A stretch of 64,000 nucleotides of DNA from contig BQKZ01000606.1 of NCBI GenBank assembly GCA_036244855.1, forward strand, positions 70,291 through 134,290, in the 5' to 3' direction. Positions within the stretch are counted from its first letter, which is position 1, and every line of letters starts with the position of its first letter. This DNA comes from Temnopleurus reevesii. Its lineage: Eukaryota > Echinodermata > Echinoidea > Temnopleuroida > Temnopleuridae. Both the position numbers and the translations under genes were made by a program. The notes beneath the pieces are model-generated. The model saw only the letters and a program-made list of their open reading frames with translations. It was not told where the DNA came from and did no database searches. Positions 61,701 through 64,000 of this stretch are shown in pieces.

Positions 61701-63575
61701 CAGGTTATCACAGATCTCCTAAATAGATCAAATAATAAAGAATTATCAAGTTAGTCATTGCACATTGATCAATCTTCAAAAATTTCCTGCCAATGCATAG
61801 GTACCACCAAAATGTATCATTGTATGACATGGAAAATCATTTAAGATTTAAAGCATTTAGCCCTAAACTTGTACAGAAAATGGCATGCTCTGGCTTTGAA
61901 TGTGTTCTGATATCAGGTGTGATCCGTTTTGATAGAGGTATGAACTTTAATAAGCTGACTATCTGTTATGCTACTGATAAGATAAGTGATTTGGGAAAAT
62001 AATTTATGGTAGTTTGTTGTCGAAATCCTTCATGTAATTGATAGAGGAGAGAAGCTCTATTCAACTCAGATCTTAGCCTAGATCATCTTACATATGGTGT
62101 GATTCTGCAGACTTTGGATTACCAAATAAAGATTCACTGTTTGTGTGATTTCAAATTTTTCCGGGACCACGAACGAATAGTTGTAAGCATAACAGAAGAA
62201 AATTGAGGACAAAATCAAAGAGAGGGCTTCACAAGCGTATTTCAACATGTCTCCCATATCTGGGGACTATAAATGTGATTCATATTTTTTCAATTTTACC
62301 TGAATCTTAGCTTTATCCAGAAGGGTAGGATGGCAAGTATCAGCTGAAGTGGCAACTATCTCCATTTTTATTGCGAAGAGGGTGTTGGTGATGATGGTGA
62401 CAATGATTATAAAAACGACAATGACCAGCATAATTATAATAATTACAAATTCTTATGAACCATCCAACACTAATTTTAACAGAACTTATTGCTCCTAATA
62501 ACTATACTATTTTGTTCACCTACAAAATTCCTATTCAATAAATTCATTATTTCTACCTGAATTTTGGCTTTGTCCAGTAGAGTTGGATGGCAAGTATCAG
62601 CTGAAATGGCAGCCGCCAACATCCGATGGACGATTACATCAGAGTACCTGAGAGATCAAAGAAAGTCATATTCTTTATGTGTTATTTTACGCTTTTAGTA
62701 CCGGAACATCATTATTGGGGTGGATCCCATGTCAACTATCTCCATTTTTATTGTGAAGAGCATGATGGTGGTGATGACAAGGATGATGATGATGCGCTTT
62801 TAATGATGCGATTTGTATAATGCACTTTGTATCCTCTGGAAAAGCGCTATGTAAATTCAAGTATTGTTATTATTACTATTATTATCATTATTATCATTAT
62901 TATCATTATTATCATTATTATCATTATTATCATTATTATCATTATTATCATTATTATCATTATCATTATTATCATTACATGATGATGATAATGATGGCGA
63001 TAATGACGATGAAAATGGTGATGAAGGTAATAATGAGTTATGACGGTAATCATGAGAGTAATAATGGCGACTGTTATAAAGAAGGAGATGATGAATCTGA
63101 TGATGACGATGATGAGAAATCGGATAACGATGATGATATCAATTGTGACAAAAATTATTATGACAAGAATGATGGTGATGGCATGGGATGGTGACGATGA
63201 TGATGATGATGATGATGACATGATGATGATAATGGTGGTGGTGGTGATGACAGAGATGATTGAAAGACAATGAGGAAGAAATTAACGATGGTAATTGATT
63301 GAGATTGCTGGTCTTGCATAAATCATTAAAATCAATCTCCATGACTACGCTTACCTTCTAATAGGCGAGGTAAAGTGAGTGTAGATAGGAGAGGCGAGAC
63401 CAAAATGAAGATACTCATCCTCCGGAAGCATACCGCTACTGAAGTACAGGGCTTGAGTCATACATCGAGTGGTCATCATCCGAAGTAATTGATTGAAAAA
63501 CGGAATAGAAGGGATCTCAGCTTTGTCTAAGGAATCTGCTAGCGCCTTGCCGCTGTCCACTTCCAATTCAAACCC
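2944..63575 (-). CDS. DIS3: DIS3/RRP44 exosome exoribonuclease, C-terminal five exons of a partial gene
   Basis: This is the span of a split gene; coding bases are only the five exons listed separately. Joined, they give 225 residues covering the end of the RNB domain (motif THFTSPIRR), the linker (NLNYRHRMAQYA) and the S1 RNA-binding domain (FIPKFGLEGTLY). DIS3 is known to be the catalytic subunit of the RNA exosome, degrading RNA 3' to 5' in nucleus and cytoplasm. The catalytic aspartates and the N-terminal PIN domain would lie to the right, outside the window. The pattern RCMxQAxYFxSGM and the linker sequence fit DIS3 rather than the paralogue DIS3L. All borders are GT/AG; the first intron splits an Arg codon (AG|G) and the other joins are phase 0. 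No frameshift or internal stop is seen. The final 20 or so codons and the stop were not located. Confidence 0.93.
3067..4689. other. Intron D-E, mostly unique sequence
   Basis: AT-rich intron without recognisable elements apart from a (ACTAT)5 microsatellite at 3312-3336. Short frames at 3373-3561 and 3609-3806 show no domain. Confidence 0.6.
4690..5048 (+). mobile_element. tRNA-derived SINE, full-length-like
   Basis: The head has a plausible A box (gtggtgtagtggttc, about 4698-4712) and a B box (ggttcga, 4744-4750), as expected of RNA polymerase III promoters. The body ttccttcagcaagaatttcatcc and tgggtacctgg recurs in the copies at 43860 and 45930. The 3' end (agagcactttggg...aaaagcgc) is followed by an ATT/ATC tail. 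Family name not assigned. Confidence 0.8.
5049..5451. other. Intron D-E, nothing recognised
   Basis: AT-rich sequence with a short C-rich patch at 5082-5100. Confidence 0.5.
5452..5763. mobile_element. Foldback MITE with about 62-bp terminal inverted repeats
   Basis: The left end (ggccggtattccgatagcga...) and the right end (...tcgctatcggaatacgggcc) are inverted copies over about 62 bp with only two or so differences. The interior is about 190 bp with no coding capacity. The flank on each side reads cata/atag, hinting at a short target duplication. It must have been moved by an unidentified transposase. Confidence 0.88.
5764..6522. other. Intron D-E, nothing recognised
   Basis: AT-rich intron without a gene or repeat that I can name. 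Confidence 0.5.
6985..7290 (+). mobile_element. tRNA-derived SINE, copy 1
   Basis: An A-box-like start (catggtgtaggga) and a degenerate B box (ctttgagtccaac) are followed by the shared body ttccttctgcaagaaattca and the 3' end aaggcgatatataaatccgc with a short ATT tail. The open frame 6976-7218 is a translation of this SINE, not a gene. Confidence 0.8.
7512..7560 (+). mobile_element. Fragment related to the ggatgccc-TIR MITE
   Basis: aaaaaatttgggtgccccct followed by gacagaccctctgaaaa resembles the ends of the elements at 25206 and 45681. A second copy is near 8800. No matching right end was found. Confidence 0.45.
7761..7932. mobile_element. Foldback MITE, gtgttgttcaaaag ends, copy 1
   Basis: The left end cttaggtggtgttgttcaaa and the right end ttttgaacaacacccccttag are inverted copies; the interior also pairs (gcaactgca / gcaacttgcgatcaattg). 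It sits inside the minisatellite. Confidence 0.8.
8390..8595 (+). mobile_element. tRNA-derived SINE, headless copy 2
   Basis: The body (ttccttcagcaagaaattta) and 3' end (gacgctatataaatccgc, ATT tail) match 7066-7290, but the tRNA head is missing. Confidence 0.75.
9061..9233. mobile_element. Foldback MITE, gtgttgttcaaaag ends, copy 2
   Basis: Ends cttagggggtgttgttcaaa and tgaacaacacccccttag pair as inverted repeats. It is the duplicate of the element at 7761. Confidence 0.8.
9790..10240 (+). repeat. GAT-rich (ATC-rich on DIS3 strand) trinucleotide tract
   Basis: A perfect (GAT)14-15 core at 9877-9920 is flanked by about 400 bp of degenerate GAT/GGT/GAA triplets. All frames stay open on both strands (Asp-rich, Met-rich and Ile-rich), which is a property of the repeat and not a gene. 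It ends about 25 bp from the DIS3 exon D donor. Confidence 0.9.
10265..10426 (-). CDS. DIS3: DIS3 exon, S1 domain first part (exon D)
   Basis: The exon is 162 nt and exactly 54 codons, opening with IFFKDKTVDEDGYVIGVRKN and closing with SLFTYDDE. HTQ from the preceding exon followed by IFFK continues the DIS3 sequence with nothing missing. VRKNALQVFIPKFGLEGTLY is the S1/OB-fold core, which binds RNA entering the nuclease. The acceptor is aatttag and the donor gag|gtagg. The donor lies about 25 bp from the end of a GAT-rich tract at 9790-10240. Confidence 0.95.
10736..11130. mobile_element. Foldback DNA element, cagtagaac end
   Basis: The left end (cagtagaacttcattttaag, then aacaactttgtg) pairs with the right end (cacaaagtcgttcttaaagt) over about 30 bp. 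The cagtagaac start resembles pogo/Tigger-like termini. The 70-codon frame at 10763-10975 is interior sequence without a recognised domain. Confidence 0.7.
11131..12666. other. Giant intron, nothing recognised
   Basis: AT-rich sequence with a 16-nt poly-G run at 11460-11475. The 73-codon frame at 11719-11940 has no recognisable domain. Confidence 0.5.
12667..12830 (+). repeat. Dispersed repeat R1, longest copy
   Basis: Starts tagtctgccagaacagaccc, then gggtttcgttgtgtgcgcac and gagagtgatacagggtatgc, ending in CA/TG-rich sequence (gctgtatgtgtgtgatgtag). The order matches, on one strand or the other, 1-108, 19860-20125 and 36866-36958. Confidence 0.65.
12831..14131. other. Giant intron, nothing recognised
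   Basis: AT-rich intron ending at a single N (14131) that abuts the tandem array. Two overlapping 80-codon plus-strand frames at 13596-13842 have no recognisable domain. Confidence 0.5.
14132..15040 (+). repeat. About 265-bp tandem array, block 1
   Basis: The unit carries gcatgggggcagatggaatt, ggtagcatatttacaccaga and tgtggactgtcatcc. Unit starts lie near 14408, 14670 and 14944, and a truncated first unit begins right after the N at 14131. The bases 14132-14640 closely match 18243-18750. Confidence 0.88.
15041..16551. other. Giant intron, nothing recognised
   Basis: AT-rich intron with a short C/A homopolymer patch near 15899-15917. Short frames at 15376-15561 and 16304-16492 show no domain. 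Confidence 0.5.
16552..16748. mobile_element. Short foldback MITE (tagtctscaggcacagac ends)
   Basis: The left end tagtctccaggcacagac and the right end gtctgtgcctgcagacta are near-perfect inverted repeats 197 bp apart. No coding capacity. Confidence 0.75.
17119..17237. mobile_element. Tiny foldback MITE (gggccc ... catttgc), copy 1
   Basis: gggccctacatcataaatgt / caaacctttacagtacagag pair as imperfect inverted repeats, with interior taatcgct / agcgattgatc also pairing. The same family is at 46847-46956. Confidence 0.7.
17238..17988. other. Giant intron, nothing recognised
   Basis: AT-rich intron without features. Confidence 0.5.
17989..18216 (+). repeat. 228-bp segment duplicated at 19619-19846
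   Basis: From cattgcttacataagatac to cccccacacacata, this stretch appears essentially identical to the segment that begins right after the N gap at 19393-19618. It ends at a lone N (18217). This strongly suggests a scaffolding or haplotype artefact. Confidence 0.92.
18218..19392 (+). repeat. About 265-bp tandem array, block 2
   Basis: Five units starting near 18226, 18514, 18778, 19038 and 19276 each carry gcatgggggcagatggaatt. The block starts after a single N and runs into the N gap, so its true length is unknown. It shares a near-identical first unit with block 1. Confidence 0.9.
19393..19618. other. Assembly gap (226 N)
   Basis: Unresolved bases between the tandem array and the duplicated 228-bp segment. 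Frames crossing it are meaningless. Confidence 0.99.
19860..20125 (-). repeat. Dispersed repeat R1 copy, extended
   Basis: Includes acatcacacacatacagcat, cctgtatcactctctctgtg, acaacgaaacc and gggtctgttcttgcagact, the reverse of the copy at 12667. Frames at 19807-20019 and 19973-20317 are translations of this repeat. Confidence 0.6.
20364..20550. mobile_element. pogo/Tigger-like MITE with TA target duplication
   Basis: The ends cagtggaaattc and gtttccactg are inverted, and TA flanks both sides (20362-20363 and 20551-20552). The interior has tataaagagat / atctctttata inverted motifs. CAGTGGAA termini with TA duplication are typical of pogo-type Tc1/mariner relatives. Non-autonomous. Confidence 0.82.
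20960..21055 (+). mobile_element. SINE 3' tail fragment
   Basis: tgcgccttgagcacattatt and cgcgcattaaaagtac followed by (ATT)n resemble the 3' ends of the SINEs at 4960 and 46070. No head is present. Confidence 0.55.
21056..21366. other. Giant intron, nothing recognised
   Basis: AT-rich sequence between the SINE tail and the foldback element. Confidence 0.5.
21367..21763. mobile_element. Foldback MITE with 43-bp TIRs
   Basis: The left end (ttaaagtcagtccgtcatga... to ggttgcgag, 21409) and the right end (ctcgcaaccggaagtcatgt... to gactttaa) are inverted with about two mismatches over 43 bp. The element is GC-richer than its surroundings, with several CpGs (gcgagcgcgcacgg). The 72-codon frame starting at 21319 runs into it and is not a recognised gene. 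Confidence 0.9.
21764..22768. other. Giant intron, no clear feature
   Basis: Mostly unique AT-rich sequence. acaagctttatgaaacaccc near 22007 resembles the end of the MITE at 26310 and may be a decayed relative. Confidence 0.45.
22769..22951. mobile_element. Foldback MITE (gggcggtgtttcaccaag ends)
   Basis: Perfect 18-bp inverted ends (22769-22786 and 22934-22951) lie 183 bp apart, with further internal pairing around the self-complementary centre (cataatagta / tactattatg). Confidence 0.9.
22952..24467. other. Giant intron, nothing recognised
   Basis: AT-rich intron with a pyrimidine-rich patch near 23030-23060. The frame at 23288-23539 has no domain. Confidence 0.5.
24468..24602. mobile_element. 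135-bp foldback MITE, copy 1
   Basis: aaagccccagtcacatagga and tcctatataaccggggcttt are inverted ends, and the pairing continues inward (ccggaagcaacac, attcaccccgact). Nearly the whole element folds on itself. An inverted copy is at 47083-47218. Confidence 0.9.
24684..24710. repeat. (AAC)n microsatellite
   Basis: About nine units of AAC. Confidence 0.95.
25206..25632. mobile_element. MITE with ggatgccc TIRs, copy 1
   Basis: The left end aaaaaattgtttggatgccc and the right end gggcattccaacaatatttt are imperfect inverted repeats. The next motif, cagaccctctaaaaat, is shared with the copy at 45681. The 144-codon plus-strand frame at 25177-25611 spans the element; it is Phe/Leu/Ser-rich from T-rich DNA and has no recognised domain, so I treat it as chance. 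Confidence 0.75.
26052..26300 (-). repeat. ATC/GAT-rich tract with (AAT)n
   Basis: (AAT)n at about 26082-26097 and (ATC)n at 26170-26206 lie within degenerate CAT/CAC triplets. Open frames in all phases are repeat translations. It may have grown from a SINE tail in reverse orientation. Confidence 0.85.
26310..26482. mobile_element. Foldback MITE (ccaggaggg ends)
   Basis: ccaggagggcatttcatgaa and catgaaattccctcctgg are inverted; the pairing extends to about 35 bp including gcttgtcg. Short, non-coding. Confidence 0.85.
26688..27110 (+). repeat. Three-copy tandem repeat, about 140-bp unit
   Basis: ggggtgtcagcacaatccca, then gatgaaactgatc and aatctcaatattattttac, recur with starts near 26690, 26829 and 26971. 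The copies are moderately diverged. Confidence 0.88.
27111..29461. other. Giant intron, nothing recognised
   Basis: AT-rich unique-looking intron. Short frames (27199-27390, 28100-28285, 28970-29227) have no recognisable domain. Confidence 0.5.
29462..29700 (+). repeat. Two-copy diverged tandem repeat, about 145-bp unit
   Basis: ttttctggctttcgtttcta / ttttctggctttaattttaa, then aaggaatggcc / aagaatggtc, and a shared caggttgg/caggttag...acaatgaattt/accatgaattt, give an offset of about 145 bp. The 86-codon frame here is a repeat translation. Confidence 0.75.
29701..30514. other. Giant intron, nothing recognised
   Basis: AT-rich intron with no feature I can name. Confidence 0.5.
30515..31080. 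mobile_element. GC-rich nested foldback element rich in ctcgag/gctcgcg motifs
   Basis: gtctgcactatagcgagttt (30522-30541) has its exact inverse at 30967-30986. An outer imperfect pair (gagctgcgtctgcacta / ctagtgcagcgccggc) brackets about 565 bp. Inside, tagctcgag, gctcgcgataa and cgggctaat recur in both orientations. It is much richer in CpG and GC than its surroundings. The 76-codon frame at 30796-31026 is within the element. Confidence 0.75.
31081..33271. other. Giant intron, mostly unique
   Basis: Only a diverged pair, aagtgatcatcaagttcatt at about 32850 and aagtgatcatcaagatcatt at about 33010 (roughly 65 bp each), was seen. No gene. Confidence 0.5.
33272..33753. mobile_element. TTAA-bounded 480-bp element, copy 1
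   Basis: The element starts ttaaagcgatagaccagttt and ends gaatctatacctttaa; the ends are imperfect inverted repeats with TTAA at each border. Full or partial copies at 38201 and 41552 confirm the borders. It contains no conserved frame. The family is unassigned; TTAA borders would fit a piggyBac-like integrase. Confidence 0.8.
33754..36769. other. Giant intron, nothing recognised
   Basis: About 3 kb of AT-rich unique-looking sequence. The 107-codon minus-strand frame at 35180-35503 has no recognised domain. Confidence 0.5.
36770..37122 (+). repeat. CT-rich patches around an R1 repeat copy
   Basis: Pyrimidine-rich runs of tctctctct lie at 36770-36815, 36966-37030 and 37080-37122. Between them, 36866-36958 is an R1 repeat (agtctgctagaacagacgct, gggtttcgttgtgcgc). 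Arg/Glu frames on the minus strand are translations of (GA)n. Confidence 0.85.
37519..38664 (+). repeat. 1.15-kb segment duplication, left copy
   Basis: From aacctaaaccttctcgctct onward the sequence is nearly identical to 40869-42014, with scattered substitutions and small indels. It is cut off by the N gap at 38665. The 70- and 71-codon frames are duplicated with it and have no recognised domain. Confidence 0.93.
38201..38664. mobile_element. TTAA-bounded element, copy 2, truncated by gap
   Basis: Starts ttaaagcgaaagaccagttt and follows copy 1 until the N gap. Confidence 0.8.
38665..39148. other. Assembly gap (484 N)
   Basis: Unresolved bases at the end of the left copy of the 1.15-kb duplication. 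Confidence 0.99.
39149..40117. other. Giant intron, nothing recognised
   Basis: AT-rich intron, no named feature. Confidence 0.5.
40118..40853 (+). repeat. 93-bp tandem array with palindromic gcttgctagctagcaagc core
   Basis: Units start near 40150, 40243, 40340, 40433, 40526 and 40620 (spacing 93, 97, 93, 93, 94), then decay to 40853. Each unit has gcttgcagtgaatttcttga, an agcttgcaagcttgcag stretch and a self-complementary core. A spacing of 31 codons keeps frames open on both strands for 60-90 residues. No known protein is recognised. Confidence 0.92.
40869..42031 (+). repeat. 1.15-kb segment duplication, right copy
   Basis: Partner of 37519-38664, starting abruptly next to the decayed end of the 93-bp array. 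It continues past the point where the left copy meets the gap. Confidence 0.93.
41552..42031. mobile_element. TTAA-bounded element, copy 3
   Basis: Complete copy from ttaaagcgaaagaccagttt to gaatctatacctttaa. It shares the left flank (aagcctgaa) with copy 2, because both lie in the segment duplication. Confidence 0.82.
42032..43789. other. Giant intron, mostly unique
   Basis: Contains a C-run plus (CA)n at 43226-43254. The 95-codon frame at 43048-43335 and its antisense partners have no domain. Confidence 0.5.
43790..44070 (+). mobile_element. SINE with foldback head
   Basis: gggtgggattcaatc (43793-43807) and gattgaatcccaccca (43856-43871) pair as an inverted repeat, suggesting a head-to-head SINE start. 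The body that follows (catggcgtt, cagcacgaaattcatcc, tgggtacctggcagga) and the end (gagcactctgcagagtga) match the other SINEs. Confidence 0.75.
44071..45680. other. Giant intron, nothing recognised
   Basis: AT-rich unique-looking intron. Confidence 0.5.
45681..46212. mobile_element. MITE with ggatgccc TIRs, copy 2, carrying a SINE
   Basis: The left end aaaaattgttaggatgccc and the right end gggcatcccaacaaattgtt are inverted repeats. The following motif tgaccctctaaaaatgg matches copy 1 at 25206. A SINE at 45863-46138 is nested inside, which accounts for the greater length. Confidence 0.8.
45863..46138 (+). mobile_element. tRNA-derived SINE nested in a MITE
   Basis: A-box-like head (tggtcgtgactctcgc), B box (agttcgaatccaac near 45899), body ttccttcagcaagaaattca, end gagcactcagcagagtgga and an (ATT)6 tail at 46120-46138. 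Confidence 0.85.
46213..46846. other. Giant intron, nothing recognised
   Basis: AT-rich intron with several T and A runs. Confidence 0.5.
46847..46956. mobile_element. Tiny foldback MITE, copy 2
   Basis: gggctccgtaacataaaggt and acctttatgttaaggggccc are inverted ends. The interior has tandem gtttgcaattgatcgcaaa motifs. Same family as 17119-17237. Confidence 0.8.
47083..47218. mobile_element. 135-bp foldback MITE, copy 2
   Basis: taaggccctggtcacatagg and ccgtatgtgaccggggcctt pair as inverted ends. The interior is the reverse complement of copy 1 at 24468-24602. Confidence 0.9.
47226..48358 (+). repeat. Tandem segment duplication, copy 1
   Basis: Starts aaccatcacaagatgcaatg and ends near aacatttattaatatttaa; the same order recurs at 48471-49912. 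It also contains an internal direct repeat (ccaattcaaatatagaaaca, twice). Frames here have no domain. Confidence 0.9.
48471..49912 (+). repeat. Tandem segment duplication, copy 2
   Basis: Begins five bases after a lone N at 48466 with aaccatcacaagatgcaatg and follows copy 1, with extra inserted sequence near 48720-48870 and 49290-49430. The 140-codon frame at 48869-49291 is not conserved in copy 1 and has no recognised domain. Confidence 0.9.
49913..50504. other. Giant intron, nothing recognised
   Basis: The 107-codon plus-strand frame at 50185-50508 has no recognised domain or splice context. Confidence 0.45.
50505..50670 (+). mobile_element. Decayed tRNA-derived SINE
   Basis: gtgttggtttggtggtaaag and gggtttgcaaaccc (B-box-like) are followed by ctttggcaagaatttcatcc and gctaattgggtactagtaga, a worn version of the common SINE body. 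Confidence 0.6.
50671..51710. other. Giant intron, nothing recognised
   Basis: Contains a weak direct repeat (tatcatcctagtttagatgt / tattatcctagcttaaagat near 50659 and 50818). Confidence 0.5.
51711..52680 (+). repeat. Diverged tandem duplication, copy 1
   Basis: gttcagtgatttcagggaaa ... ctgatgtgatttctgaaa ... gacgtcccactgga ... ggccaagagcaggtgtgt ... ttgcaaggagagcatcaata occurs in the same order at 52750-53470. The copies are visibly more diverged than the other duplications. Confidence 0.88.
52702..52749 (+). repeat. 48-nt poly-C run
   Basis: An uninterrupted C homopolymer lies exactly between the two copies of the tandem duplication. Shorter C or G runs occur at 52327-52338, 52919-52937 and 53101-53109. 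Its length may be unreliable. Confidence 0.9.
52750..53470 (+). repeat. Diverged tandem duplication, copy 2
   Basis: Restarts with gttcagtgatttcggggaaa directly after the poly-C run. Gly-rich minus-strand frames here come from the C runs. Confidence 0.88.
53471..54325. other. Giant intron, nothing recognised
   Basis: AT-rich intron leading into the polypurine tract. Confidence 0.5.
54326..54940 (+). repeat. About 615-bp polypurine/polypyrimidine tract
   Basis: The plus strand is almost entirely G and A (ggggagagggggagagcaag style) with only scattered C or T. The long frames of 96-180 codons on both strands are Ser/Pro/Leu- or Arg/Glu/Gly-rich low-complexity translations and not genes. In DIS3 pre-mRNA it would be a C/U-rich tract. 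Confidence 0.95.
54941..55454. other. Giant intron, possibly decayed LINE upstream part
   Basis: One lone N at 55156. Sequence just before 55455 may belong to the LINE remnant, but no convincing frame is visible. Confidence 0.4.
55455..55613 (+). pseudogene. Non-LTR retrotransposon 3' remnant (reverse transcriptase ORF C-terminus)
   Basis: The plus-strand frame reads PHLKTIVTLGDCAFSCAAPK, then LWNKLPIEIR, a stop, SPSIDVFKNLLKTHLFLEAF and a final stop. GDxAFSxAAPxLWNxLP followed by SxxxFKxxLKTHLF is a well-known ending of non-LTR (LINE) polyproteins of the CR1/L2/Jockey type. An in-frame stop replaces a codon after IEIR, so it is dead. Most of the element is missing. Confidence 0.85.
55817..56403 (+). 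repeat. Segment duplication, left copy
   Basis: From tagccaaataactggcatca to caaacgagtcaattaaa it matches 56944-57501, with a few percent substitutions and small indels. Confidence 0.92.
56567..56943. other. Assembly gap (377 N)
   Basis: Unresolved bases; the right copy of the duplication starts at its very edge. Confidence 0.99.
56944..57501 (+). repeat. Segment duplication, right copy
   Basis: Starts tagccaaataactggcatca immediately after the gap and parallels 55817-56403. Confidence 0.92.
57502..61404. other. Giant intron, mostly unique
   Basis: About 3.9 kb with a (CA)9 run at 59683-59701. Frames such as 61033-61341 (102 codons) and 58921-59172 have no recognised domain. Confidence 0.5.
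61405..61441 (-). ncRNA. Hammerhead-ribozyme-like core motif, possible Penelope-like element fragment
   Basis: Minus strand: CTGATGA, one extra A, GGCTAGC, an eight-base loop, GCAGCC, then GAAACGTC. CUGAUGA and GAAA flanking a hairpin are the conserved core of hammerhead ribozymes, and a stem II of GGCU-GC/GC-AGCC with one bulged A can form. Stem III could be ACGT / ACGT further on (61410-61407 with 61396-61393), but a good stem I was not found. It is reported as a motif, not a proven ribozyme. Confidence 0.45.
61641..61718 (-). CDS. DIS3: DIS3 exon, RNB to S1 linker (exon C)
   Basis: The exon is 78 nt and exactly 26 codons, starting EICDNLNYRHRMAQYAGR and ending ASVDLHTQ. This is the conserved helical linker following the RNB domain in DIS3; the paralogue DIS3L diverges strongly here, so this exon decides the identification. 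The acceptor is atttag and the donor cag|gtagg, phase 0 on both sides. The intron that follows runs about 51 kb to the next exon. Confidence 0.95.
61719..62299. other. Intron B-C, left part
   Basis: AT-rich intron between exon C and the truncated exon copy. The 69-codon plus frame at 61793-62002 has no domain. Confidence 0.55.
62300..62353 (-). pseudogene. Truncated duplicate of DIS3 exon B
   Basis: On the minus strand this stretch reads ATSADTCHPTLLDKAKIQ in one open frame, against AISADTCHPTLLDKAKIQ in the last 18 codons of the intact exon. It keeps a GT donor (cag|gtaaa). The 5' half of the exon and its acceptor are absent: homology breaks at 62353, and the sequence after it (62354-62390) matches intron sequence at 62732-62768. 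The copy therefore lost about 120 bp spanning the acceptor. Of seven differences over 54 bases, six are synonymous third-position changes and one changes Ile to Thr. It may be a dead exon, a remnant of a functional duplicate, or a haplotype artefact. Confidence 0.8.
62557..62647 (-). CDS. DIS3: DIS3 exon, RNB domain C-terminal end (exon B)
   Basis: The exon is 91 nt: one base finishing the split Arg codon, then 30 codons starting YSDVIVHRMLAAAIS and ending HPTLLDKAKIQ. The acceptor reads ctctcag and the donor cag|gtaga. YxDVIVHR directly after the SPIRR motif is a conserved DIS3 signature. A 54-bp half copy of this exon lies at 62300-62353, in the intron just downstream. Confidence 0.95.
62755..62880 (+). 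mobile_element. SINE 3' end fragment
   Basis: tttgtataatgcactttgta and aaaagcgctatgtaaattca followed by ATT triplets match the usual SINE 3' end; no head. It runs straight into the ATTATC microsatellite. Confidence 0.6.
62877..62978. repeat. (ATTATC)n microsatellite
   Basis: About 16 units of ATTATC. Tyr/His and Ile/Met frames are repeat translations. Confidence 0.95.
62979..63270 (+). repeat. GAT-rich degenerate tract
   Basis: Degenerate GAT/AAT triplets with a pure (GAT)n core near 63195-63218. It lies in intron A-B, about 85 bp from exon A. Confidence 0.9.
63355..63575 (-). CDS. DIS3: DIS3 exon, RNB domain end (exon A)
   Basis: The exon is 221 nt and encodes 73 codons plus the first two bases of an Arg codon. 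It begins after an acceptor (ttttag) with GFELEVDSGKALADSLDKA and ends in LASPIYTHFTSPIRR. ADSLDKA, TRCMTQALYFSSGM and THFTSPIRR are hallmark stretches of the RNB (RNase II/R) fold in DIS3 proteins. The donor is AG|gtaag. The split codon is completed by the G that opens the next exon, giving RRYSDVIVHR across the junction, which confirms the border. The exon upstream of this one is not visible in the remaining 425 bases. Confidence 0.95.
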
Positions 63576-64000
63576 CTAAAATTATGGATGATAGAAGAAC
63601 AAGAAAATTGATAGTTAAATACCATAAACTACAAAAACAAACAAACTGAATTTCAGTTGCCCAAAGAGTGGAATCTCTTTTAAAAATGGGATTAGTACAT
63701 TAGAATTTAAGATTTTTTTTAAATCTTTGGACAGAAAAATCTATATAGCAAAGTGCATCCAAGCAAATTTTGGGTGTGCTTGGCATACTCATTTTTTGTC
63801 TTGATGTATTTGCAGCTGATTTCATCTGAATGCCCTAGAAATGTTGGGGGTTCAGATATATGTACAAATAAGGGTGGATCTGTGGAGGAAAATCAAATTA
63901 AAAATATTAAAAGGCATAGGAATCATGCTCCAAAACATCTTTATCAATGGCGTTCATGGTTTGATCTGAGCTATTATCCAATGGTTACATAAGTTTTTAT
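63576..64000. other. Intron upstream of DIS3 exon A
   Basis: No minus-strand exon is visible. The 79-codon plus frame at 63753-63992 has a hydrophobic start but no recognised domain or codon evidence, and I do not call it. Confidence 0.5.

Noticed and set aside
63753..63992. 79-codon frame starting with a hydrophobic, signal-like segment
   Set aside because: Lies antisense in the intron upstream of exon A, with no recognised domain or conservation evidence.

Overview
The window looks like an intron-rich, AT-rich animal genome, most likely a marine deuterostome and, as an inference, an echinoderm such as a sea urchin. The reasons are short exons with GT/AG borders in long introns, many short foldback DNA transposons, tRNA-derived SINEs ending in ATT or ATC tails, abundant simple repeats, three N gaps and several diverged segment duplications that look like unmerged haplotypes. 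There are no operons, ribosome binding sites or other prokaryotic gene structure.

One protein-coding gene can be supported. It lies on the minus strand and crosses almost the whole window. Five exons (63575-63355, 62647-62557, 61718-61641, 10426-10265 and 3066-2944) join in frame, without gap or overlap, into 225 residues. They form the C-terminal part of DIS3/RRP44, the catalytic 3'-5' exoribonuclease of the RNA exosome: the last part of the RNB domain, the linker and the S1 domain. The 5' part lies to the right of the window. The last few codons were not found and may lie to the left. Introns are about 0.7, 0.8, 51.2 and 7.2 kb, plus more than 2.9 kb. A truncated second copy of one exon sits at 62300-62353, and nearly all its differences from the intact exon are synonymous.

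The rest is intronic and repetitive. Region 1-10264 holds microsatellites, a SINE, a 62-bp-TIR foldback element, a duplicated SINE/minisatellite block and a GAT-rich tract beside an exon. Region 10427-31080 holds several foldback families, a roughly 265-bp tandem array that appears twice around a gap, a pogo-like MITE and a GC-rich nested palindrome element. Region 31081-42031 is mostly quiet AT-rich sequence, with three copies of a 480-bp TTAA-bounded element, CT-rich tracts, a 1.15-kb duplication and a 93-bp palindromic tandem array. Region 42032-61640 holds SINEs, a SINE nested in a MITE, two more segment duplications, a 48-nt poly-C run, a roughly 600-bp polypurine tract, a LINE 3' remnant and a hammerhead-like motif. 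Region 61641-64000 carries the three upstream exons and ATT/ATC/GAT repeats.

No second gene, tRNA, rRNA, CRISPR array or coherent new enzyme system was found. The best leads are the duplicated DIS3 exon, the hammerhead-like motif, the 51-kb intron and the 93-bp palindromic array.
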